Assembly: GCA_029254745.1 (NCBI GenBank)
Contig: JAQWWZ010000056.1
Location: 1-57,949 of the forward strand
Reading direction: 5' to 3'
Source of the DNA: Opitutales bacterium
GTDB taxonomy: Bacteria; Verrucomicrobiota; Verrucomicrobiia; Opitutales; Seribacteraceae
DNA length: 57,949 bases
Shown: positions 41,945-51,500 of the stretch, in pieces
Layout: every line of letters begins with the position of its first letter
Numbering within the stretch: the stretch's first letter is position 1
The notes under the pieces: model-generated
Databases searched by the model: none
The model's input: the letters and a program-made list of their open reading frames with translations, nothing else
What the model was told of the DNA's origin: nothing
Translations under genes and position numbers: made by a program

Positions 41945-44596
41945 CTAGAAAAGTTCAAGCTGAGAAGGGTCAGATCTTTCTTGCTTTTTCCTAGTAAGAC
42001 TTGATTTCTCCGCTGAAGTTCCATCGGCTTGCCCTGGAGTTTCCGCTCGGTCATGGTTGCCCGGCTTACATGCTGATGATTTTGGTGGACGCCCGGAAGC
42101 AAGTTCTCCCGTCTCCAGACCTGCAAGTATTTCCTTTGCCCGACCGACTACTGTATCTGGCAGTCCTGCCAATCGGGCAACCTGAATCCCAAAAGAACGC
42201 TCTGAAGCGCCGGGAGTCACTTGACGCACAAAGATAATTTCATCGTTCCACTCCTTCACAGCCACGGAGAAATTTCGTAAACGAGTCAGGGAGTCTGAAA
42301 GTTTTGTAAGCTCATGGTAATGGGTTGCAAATAAAGTTTTAGGTCCGCACTCATCTTGTCCATGTAAGTGCTCAATAACTGACCAAGCTATACTTAATCC
42401 ATCATAAGTACTGGTCCCTCTTCCAATTTCATCCAATACGATCAAACTGGAAGCGGTACAATGGTTGAGAATATTAGCTGTCTCATTCATCTCTACCATA
42501 AAAGTTGAATTCCCCCGGGCTAATTCATCCCCTGCCCCAACCCGCGAAAAAATCCGATCCACAAGACTTAAACGGCAGGATTGTGCGGGAACACCAGCTC
42601 CTACTTGTGCCATTAAAGTTATCAGAGCTACCTGCCTAATAAAGGTCGACTTTCCTGCCATATTTGGCCCGGTAATGAGAGCAATCTGATCTCTCTTAGC
42701 AGAAAGGAGGCAGTCATTAGGTACAAATGCATGAGTGCCGGCTAGACCAAGGCTTTCTTTTTTTAAAACAGATTCTACGACCGGGTGTCTTCCTTGCATG
42801 ATTTCAAGCACATCATCATCCTCTGTAAACTCAGGCAGGCAATAGTTACGGTCTCGTAAAATTGCTCCCCAGGATGAAAAAAGATCAACCTGTGCAAGTA
42901 CTTCAGCCACTGCAGATAGACCATCCGCATACTCTAAGGTTTTTCCAACGACTTCGGTAAACAGTTCCTGTTCTTTTGCTACTGCTCGCTCTTCTGCATT
43001 AACAATTTCTTTTTCTTTTTGCCGTAGTTCTTCAGTGTAAAAACGCTCAGCATTGGTCATCGTTTGCTTACGCACATAATGCTCCGGGACTAAGTGCAGG
43101 TTTGCCTTGGTTATTTCAATAAAATAACCAAAAGCTCCATTGTATTTAAGCTTTAAATTGGAGATGCCAGTTTTTTCACGCTCACTTGCTTCCAAGTCGA
43201 TAATCCATTTTTTCCCTCCGTTGCCAAGCTCGCGAAGTTCATCAAATTCTTGATTATAACCAAGTCGAATTACTCGCCCTCCGTCAGCTTTCACATCCAC
43301 TTTAATATCAGCTGGAAGTTCCTCCTCAAGCGAGTCCTCTAGTAACTTGGCCAAGTCGGTAAAAGTCTCCACTTGGTGGGCGATCGATTGAATAGCCGGG
43401 TAACAATCGCCAAGACCAAGTAAAACCTCCCGTATTTTGGGCAGACCACGGATCGTAGCACGCAAACCACCTAATTCCCTCGGTCGAACTAGTCGGTTGC
43501 GTAATCGTCCTAAAATTCTTTCTAGATCACTTCCTGCTTTTAAAATATCTCCTATTTCGTGAACAATCCTGGGTTCTGAAGAGAATTCACCTACTAAAGC
43601 CTGTCTTCTTTTAATTTCATCTAGGTTTCTCTCCGGGGAACCGAGGTATCTCTCCAATAAACGAGCACCTGCCGCGGTTACGGTTTCGTCCATCGAATCC
43701 ATCAGGGAGCCCTTGCGGGTTTGAGTGGAAGTCTTGAAGACCTCCAAATTACGTTGGGTTGCAGGATCAAGAATCAAAGCCTGACCTTGCTTGAACTCTT
43801 CAATACGTCGAAGATTCCCAGGTTTTCCTTTGAGCACATCTTGTACATAAATCAACAAGGATCCAGCAACGCCAAGAGCAGGGTGATCAAGAGTAAGCCC
43901 AAACCCTTCCAAATTCATGACCCCCAAGCTTTCCATTACCTCCCGAGCACCAGCTTTAAGGTCAAAGTCAAAATCAGGACGCTCGGTCTTGCTTATATCA
44001 CCGAGCACACGGTCCAACTCATTTTGGAAAGAGTGGGGATTACTGAGCTTGGCAATTTTTCGGTCAAAGTTTTCTGACACAAGCACTTCCCGGGGAGCCA
44101 AAGAACTCAAGGCGGCAAGAAAGTCCTCTGTGCAATCCGTGTGCATGAGCACAAACTTGCCCGTGGAAAGATCCAGCCATGAGGAACAAACCGTATTCTT
44201 CACAAGATCCAAAGCCAGTAAAAAATGATTACTGGAAGCCTGCAACTGCCGGTCTTCCAAGACCGTACCTGGTGTAAGAATCCGTGTAATCCCACGCTTA
44301 ACTAATTTACCGGTTTGGGCAGCCTCCAATTGATCGCAGATGGCAACCTTATGACCTCCGCTCAAAAGTTTGGTTAGGTACCCCTCAGCTGCGTGAGAGG
44401 GAATGCCAGCCATAGGCATATCATGCCTTTTGGTTAAGGTAATACCAAGCAGGGCTGCACCTCGCTCTGCATCTACCTCAAACATCTCATAAAAATCACC
44501 CAGACGGAATAGAAGCAATGTATCATCATCAAGGCTATTCCTAGCCTCTCGATATTGCTGCATCATGGGGGTTTCCTGTCCTGCTTTTTTGCTCAT
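41945..44596 (-). CDS. mutS: DNA mismatch repair protein MutS
   Basis: 883 residues. The N-terminal mismatch-binding domain has LLLFRLGDFYEMFEVDA (the FYE phenylalanine-glutamate pair), the core includes KRRQALVGEF, the ATPase has TGPNMAGKSTFIRQ (Walker A), ARGNSTFMVEMNETANIL, and DEIGRGTSTYDGLSIAW. The end QLELF matches many MutS C-termini. Mismatch recognition, cytoplasmic. The hydrolase follows 4 bp later. Confidence 0.97.
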   Translation of the reverse strand: MSKKAGQETPMMQQYREARNSLDDDTLLLFRLGDFYEMFEVDAERGAALLGITLTKRHDMPMAGIPSHAAEGYLTKLLSGGHKVAICDQLEAAQTGKLVKRGITRILTPGTVLEDRQLQASSNHFLLALDLVKNTVCSSWLDLSTGKFVLMHTDCTEDFLAALSSLAPREVLVSENFDRKIAKLSNPHSFQNELDRVLGDISKTERPDFDFDLKAGAREVMESLGVMNLEGFGLTLDHPALGVAGSLLIYVQDVLKGKPGNLRRIEEFKQGQALILDPATQRNLEVFKTSTQTRKGSLMDSMDETVTAAGARLLERYLGSPERNLDEIKRRQALVGEFSSEPRIVHEIGDILKAGSDLERILGRLRNRLVRPRELGGLRATIRGLPKIREVLLGLGDCYPAIQSIAHQVETFTDLAKLLEDSLEEELPADIKVDVKADGGRVIRLGYNQEFDELRELGNGGKKWIIDLEASEREKTGISNLKLKYNGAFGYFIEITKANLHLVPEHYVRKQTMTNAERFYTEELRQKEKEIVNAEERAVAKEQELFTEVVGKTLEYADGLSAVAEVLAQVDLFSSWGAILRDRNYCLPEFTEDDDVLEIMQGRHPVVESVLKKESLGLAGTHAFVPNDCLLSAKRDQIALITGPNMAGKSTFIRQVALITLMAQVGAGVPAQSCRLSLVDRIFSRVGAGDELARGNSTFMVEMNETANILNHCTASSLIVLDEIGRGTSTYDGLSIAWSVIEHLHGQDECGPKTLFATHYHELTKLSDSLTRLRNFSVAVKEWNDEIIFVRQVTPGASERSFGIQVARLAGLPDTVVGRAKEILAGLETGELASGRPPKSSACKPGNHDRAETPGQADGTSAEKSSLTRKKQERSDPSQLELF

Positions 44597-44662
44597 TTAC
44601 CAGCGTAGTAAGCAATCTTGCGAATCGTGGTTCGTCAAGGATATGTCTAGGAAAAATGCCTT

Positions 44663-45592
44663 TTAGAAGCTGGCACCCATACCTATTTCAAACTGATGAG
44701 AAATATTGTGTTGAAAAGGACCATTTTCCGACATACCTACCAGACGATACCCGGCAAAAGCAGATAAGTTTTCAGTGTAGGCATAATCGAGAAGAAGTGA
44801 AAATTCATAAGTAAAAACGGTTTTTTCTGACACATCATGCAAAGAAGACCCACCAATATTAATCGTTGCGAAATTAAACCGATTGGCAAAACCAAGGCCA
44901 CCGCCGAATTCAAAGGTTAAATCCTCACGCAATGAAATGGAGTATCCTCCAAAACCAATCAGAGAAAAAAGCTCATTTTCCCCTGTTAACTCTGTAATGC
45001 CCACACTTCTAGAAAATTCGTTGTAGTGATAGCTCAAGCGTAGTCCGAGGCTGAAATTTTCAATACGTGTGCCTGCCTGCAACCCAAGAGAATAACCGAT
45101 TCCTGAATCCAACTTTTTTAACCCCGGCGTTGGGGTTTCATATTTTTGGTCACTGGGGGCTTGCAGGGCAATGAAGGGACGGAGAAAGTATTGGCCTCGT
45201 TTATCTTCGATGGTAGGCTGATATTCAATCACTTCATCATCTGTAAACCTTAGGGAAGAAAATTCTGAATTATTTTGATCAGAATAAAACTCAGAAAAAG
45301 AGGATTCAGTATCTGCTTCTGCGAATGATGAATCTGCACCTTGTAATCCAGGCGAAGTTGCTCGGCTCGTATACTGTTTGGCTTGGCGGGGACTAAATAA
45401 CTTAACAGGCTCTGTACCTGAAATCTCTGCAAATTTGCCTGATAATTTAAGGGCTCTCTCTTCGAGCCGCCGAAAATATTCATCCCGATCAACTGATGCT
45501 TCATTTACTTGTTGCCCAATCATGACACAAGGTCCAAGTAGCAGAAAAAGGTGTAGAAAAAGCTTAAGGAAATAAAAACATGAAGTGTTCAT
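44663..45592 (-). CDS. Outer-membrane beta-barrel protein, companion of the cadherin giant
   Basis: 309 residues, signal peptide at 1-26 (MNTSCFYFLKLFLHLFLLLG, ending IGQ). A polar Ser-rich segment (about 60-115) is followed by a short barrel with alternating strands (GYSLGLQAGTRI, SLGLRLSYHYNEF, FGGYSISLRED, LTFEFGGGLGF, FEIGMGASF). The last residue is Phe, as for BamA substrates. The start codon immediately follows the stop of the giant gene (45593-45595), so translation is coupled. It may anchor or export the giant protein. Family not recognised. Confidence 0.78.
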   Translation of the reverse strand: MNTSCFYFLKLFLHLFLLLGPCVMIGQQVNEASVDRDEYFRRLEERALKLSGKFAEISGTEPVKLFSPRQAKQYTSRATSPGLQGADSSFAEADTESSFSEFYSDQNNSEFSSLRFTDDEVIEYQPTIEDKRGQYFLRPFIALQAPSDQKYETPTPGLKKLDSGIGYSLGLQAGTRIENFSLGLRLSYHYNEFSRSVGITELTGENELFSLIGFGGYSISLREDLTFEFGGGLGFANRFNFATINIGGSSLHDVSEKTVFTYEFSLLLDYAYTENLSAFAGYRLVGMSENGPFQHNISHQFEIGMGASF

Positions 45593-48500
45593 TTAGTCTT
45601 CTTTCAGTAGATTTTCAAGTGATGGAGATTGTCCGGTAAAATAAAGCTCTGAAACAATGACTTGTTTTTGCTCTGAAGAGAAATAAGAACTCGTACTTAT
45701 ATATTCTATCTTGCTGGAGACATCCGTGAGCGAAAGTAAGACAAAACTAACTTTTTGTTTTTGGTAATCAGCCATCTCAATAAATTTGTTCTGAGCAAAA
45801 TCGAAAAGAAGGACACCCCCTGGCTCATAAATTCCACCTTTCCAATAATACCATTTCTGGGTCTCCTCTGCAAAAAAATGCTCGAAGTATTCTTTACCCG
45901 TCCAAAACCAGCCAATGTCTTGATTCCACATCCATGATGCAGAATTCTCTCCACCGTCTTGAGAAATATAAAGCCACCCGATTCGCCCATGGAGAACCCA
46001 TGGATATTGGTTGCGCATCATGTAGCCAAACCCGGGCAGATATTGCCAACCGGGGAGGTTGGGAGAGCTCAGCACATGGATGGTTACATTTGCTGTGGAA
46101 GTTAATTGACCATCGTAAAGAGTGTATGAAAATTCAAATGGACCAATAAACTGAGGGTCCGGGGTATAGGTAAAGAGTTCACTCTCAGCCTTGTAATCAA
46201 TGGAAGCACTTTTACTCCAATCTGTGATTTCAATCGTTTCATTATCGTCTGGGTAACTCGAATCGTTCCCAAGTGTTGAAAACATCAAGGGTGCAAGTGT
46301 TGTTGAGTTATACTCAATCACATCATCCGAGGCTGTAGGCGGGTCATTAACTGCAATTACAGAAATGGTGGCAGATAGCTCGAGGCTTACATTCTGGTCA
46401 TCAACAACTAAAAACTGAATCGTGTCTTCCCCATTAAAGTCTAAATCTGGCATATACAGGTAGCCAGTGCCAGCAGGTTCTAAAGTTCCGAAATCCGGAG
46501 ATCTTAAAAAATCATACTCAAACGGATCGCCCTCTGGGTCATATACCTCTACATCTAGCAAAACCGCACTCGAAGGGTCTTCCATCAATTCAAAATTCGT
46601 TTGTCGCAAGGCTGGAGGTTCGTCAACATCCGAGATTCCTATATACAAATCATAATTGCCTGATGTGAAAGTATCATCCGAAACTTTCACCCCTACCATA
46701 TAAATATGATCACTTCGGTTGGACCGTATGGTTTCATAATCAGGGACATAGGATTGCTTGAAAGATAAAGCACCAGTGCTGATATTTAGATCAAACATAT
46801 GCATGTCAGCACCACTAGATAATGCATAGGATATACTCCCATTCACATCGTCTGATGAGGTAAGGTCGATAACAAATGCTTGATTCTCGAAATGGATTAT
46901 TGGGTCATCAGAGGTACCCAAAGCAGAAGTAATGATCGGTGGATCTTCATTGGCATTTATTACTTGAACCACCAATGAACGACTGGTGGAATTGATGCCA
47001 TCAGTCGCGTTCAAATCAACCTCATATAAATTGTCGGAGTTAAGATCTGTTGGATTTTCAAAATTTGGTGCGGTTAAAAATCTGAGTCTTCCCTCTTGGC
47101 TAAGATCAAACTCCGATATGTCTGAACCTCCTGTGAGCAAAAGTTCTATTTCATCGCCCTCAATATCAGAAAAGTTTAAATCCAAGACATCTAATTCATT
47201 TTCCATGACACGGAGTAAATTCGTTATGTTTTCGTCTAAATTATGAATGACAGGGTCAATATCAGCGACATCCAAGACTTCAACGGTCAAGGTTTTTTCT
47301 GCGGTCGCATCTCCGTCGGAAACGAAAATAGCAATCTCATAAAAGTTACTGGATTCGTTGGAGTCAGGGGTTTCAAAATCAGGCGGATTCCCTAAAAAGC
47401 TCAAGTCACCATTTACGGACAAAGAAAATAATTCATGATCGGCCCCACCACTTAAGCTCCAGGACAACTCGTCCCCTTCTATATCCGTTGCTTCTAAGGT
47501 ACTAATTGTCGTAAGATTTTCTGGGTGAGCTATGTCAATTCCGGTGATTATAATTGGAGCATCATTAACTTGAGTAATAGTAAAACCAATAGTTATTTGG
47601 GCTTTTAATTCTGCATGATCCTTAACTTCGAGTATTACTTCATCAGAACCATTTATGTTGTCAAAAGGTTGATAATGAAGAGTATCCTCAACAAGACTTG
47701 AGTCCCCAATAGTACCACCCTCAACAATCGACCAAGTTAGTGCACTTCCTTCAGGGTCAGACGCATTTAAATCACTTAATTCTAAAATGTGAAGAGTATC
47801 CTCAGGCAGAACGATCGAAAGCACTGCAGGATCAACATTAAATTCAGGCAAATCGTTTCCATCTGAAACACTTACATATAAATCAATTTCTGAAAAAGAG
47901 TTCTCTGGTCCATTGTCGGTGGCACGAACCACTACATGGTAGGAATTGTTTCCGTCAGATAGATCGTCTAAAGGATTTTCATAATCTGGTCCACTGATGA
48001 AACTCAAGACTCCTGTAGACTCATCGATGGTAAAAAATCCTGCATCTAAACCACCGGAAATTGAGAAAAAAGTATCTTCATACAGCCCTTCATCATTGGT
48101 TGCGTTTATGTCTATTACAAAGAGCGAGTGCTCCAATATCTGAAGGCTTTTTCCTTCTTGAGCCGTCGGTTGTTGAATCACCGGTGCTTCGTACAAATCA
48201 TCAACATTAATGACGACTTTTTCCATTACTTCTGATGATGGTTCAGCATCGCTGTCTGAAACTAAAATTTTTATTTCGTACTGATTGTCCTCATCTGCAT
48301 CCGTAGGAATCTCAAAATTAGGATTATCCCTGAAATACAAATTACCTGAATATTTCGGTCGAAAGACAAAATGTTCCGCATCTTCACTGGATTCATCGAT
48401 ACTGAATCTAAGTAATGTGTTGGTCTGGCTGAAATCGCCGAGAGAAACAGATATCACTGAAGATTGGTCGGTGAGAGCCATTTCATCATTGATTGTAAAT

Positions 48501-51500
48501 TTTCCAGAGCCATCATTGGTAAACCATCTAACATTTGAATCGGCACCTGCTGCCGCAACTAGGTCTAAATCTCCATCACCATCAATATCTCCAATATCAA
48601 AAGAGTTGATGTAAAAAGAAGAGCTGTAAAAAAAGGATGGGGCTAGAAACTCACCTCCACCGTTGGATGACTGAAGCAATACACCTAATTTACTAGAGTT
48701 TTTTGTGGTGACGACGACATCTAGCTTTGCGTCAGCATTTAAGTCGACAAGTCTCACTCCCTGTGCCTGACCATCTGTCTCGCTGTAAATACTAACGGGA
48801 TCACCAAAAACACCCCCTCCTTCGTTTATAAAAAGACTAAAGTTGCCATCCAAAGAGGAAGCAACCGCAAGATCTGTGTCACCGTCTTGGTCGACATCAC
48901 CCAATGACAAAGATTTTGGCTGGTTTATTTGCGAAAGGCTGAATGTAAGGGCCGATGGACCAGAAAATGTCAATTGTTCATTGGAGTGAGTAAACCAAAA
49001 TTCTCCTCCATTGCTAAACCAATGGATGTAATAGTCAGATGTAGTAGAATCTTTGCCGGTTGCAATTATATCAATATCCCCATCTCCGTCGATGTCTCCA
49101 CAATCAACATGCACAACATTACTGGATTCGAGCACTGAATCTATGGAGACGAAATCGAACGGAGCACTAGGATTACTCTGTAGCACTATCACTCTCCCAG
49201 CATCTTTGAGAGCAACGATAACATCAGGGTACCCATCTTCATTCAGGTCTTTTATCAATGCGTGCTGTGGATTACTTTCTGACCCGCTGTAAATGACATG
49301 GGACTGGGTAAACCCTCCCGATCCATTATTTTCAAACACGGTGACTTTGTCTGCATCTGCTTCGAGTAAGAGCACATCCATATCACCATCCAAATCAAAA
49401 TCTGAACCAGCACAGAAAGACGCGTCAATACCCTCAGAAATTACCGCAGGATCAAGAAAACGATTTTCAAGTTGCTCTGAATTTTCCAACCAAGAAATTG
49501 ACTCGTTGTCGACCACAATAGCCAAGTCTATGTAAGATGGTTTACTATCTTGATCAAAGGCTTCAAGTTTGGAAACAAAAGTCTGATTTTCTGGTACAAT
49601 TATTTCAGTCAAATCTGCACCGATAATGTTGGGTAAGTCATTAACATCTAGAATTTGAATTGAGAATTCCTGGCTAATTAAATTTTGCCCATCTTCAACA
49701 TTTACAGAAAATATGAATTTATTATCCCCATTTTCATCCAATGGACTTTCAAAATCTGGTGTAAAGGATTCATCAAAAGTAATTTCACCAGTGGTCGAAT
49801 TAATTAAAAAGAATTGAGAATCAAGGGACTCATCAAGAGAGAAAATATAGGTACGGTAAGAAGAATCTGTATCGGAATCTGTGTAATACTGAGATAAATC
49901 TAAAATGAAACTAGTGGAGCTTTCATTATGATCTAATACATAACTGATATCTGACTTGAATCCGAGTGGTTCATTATTGTCTGTGACTACAATTTCTACG
50001 CGTTGGACCTCGGAAGATAAACCATCCGACGCATTGACCTCCAAAATGTAGATATTTTGCCCCTCCACACCAGCGGGGTTCTCAAAATCAGGTGCATCTT
50101 TGAAAAATATTTCATTAGAGCCAAATGAATCGAACTCAAAGAGAGAGTTGTTGTTATCGATCTCATTGGATAAATCAAAACTGATATCCTGACCTGATTC
50201 CTCGACCCCTTGAGCCTCTACCATGTAAACGAAGGTAGTATTTTCGGAAATAAAAAGTTGAGCACTTAGCACTCCTTCAAGACTTGTGTAAACAGGGGGT
50301 TCATTCTTATTTCTGACTCTTACCCGCACGAGGTACTCGCCAAATATATCACTATCATCTGTGACTAAAACGCTAAAGCTGTAAAGGTTATCCTCCCCTT
50401 CATCTAGGGGTGATTCATAGTCAGGTGCATACCTGAATTTCAGAACAGCATTTGAATCAATAGTGAAATGGGATGCATCGCTCGTCCCATCAAGACTCCA
50501 TAAAAAGTCTGTTTCTGTACTATTAAATTCAACATCATGGAGGTCATTACCAATAAAGGAGGTAACACTCACATTATTTTCCCATACGAGAATTATATCA
50601 TTTTCTACCCGGTTCTCATCATCCGCATCACTGATACTCGGGGGGTCATTTATAGGGGCAACATCGACACTGATAGGAATATCTATGAACAATTCGTCCT
50701 CATCTGTTACCTTGACTGAGAATGAATCAACACCGAAATAATCCTTGTTAGGCGAGTACATTATTGCTCCGGAATATAAATCCACTGAAGCCTCTCCGTT
50801 CGACGCATTAATAGAAATTTCCCAAGTCAAGCTGCCACCGTCTGGGTCCTCTACTTGTAAATCTTCCCAGGCATCCTCCCAGGATATCGGAGCATTGTCT
50901 TCAGAAATAAACACGGTGGAAAGATTGGATAGTAAGGCAGGAGGTTCTGAAGAGTTTGTAACATTGATAACATAAGGATAATCGGAGACACCGTCATATT
51001 CGTCTTTTACAGAGATGATTATCTCATACCTGTTATTTAGCAGGGTTACCGAATCGTAAACGGGGGCTGTTTTAAATGAAAGCCTGCCCTGGTTTGAAAT
51101 ATCAAACAAATCTGCATCTTCACCGGAAACATTCCAAACTAAGTACAGGTCCTGGGTGTAGTGTATGTTATTATCTCCAAGATCATTAAAATCACTAGCT
51201 TCAAAATCAATAACTTCCAAGACCGATTCGTTGTGGTCGATGATATCGACAAAAGGTACGTCAGGACCGGTAATCTCCGGCGGATCGTTCACACCCAATA
51301 CATTAATTTGAATGGTTTGGTTTCTTTCAACTCCTTGTTCGTCCTCAAAAATGACGGTTAGAATTTCTGAACCATTCATATCGCGATTACTATTGAGTAA
51401 AGGATTAAAGGTCAGAACCCCATCTAGTTGACCGATGGAAACAGAGGAATCATTGGTTGGCGTGCTTAATGCATTTACTTTTGATGCTGTGGCTTCATCC

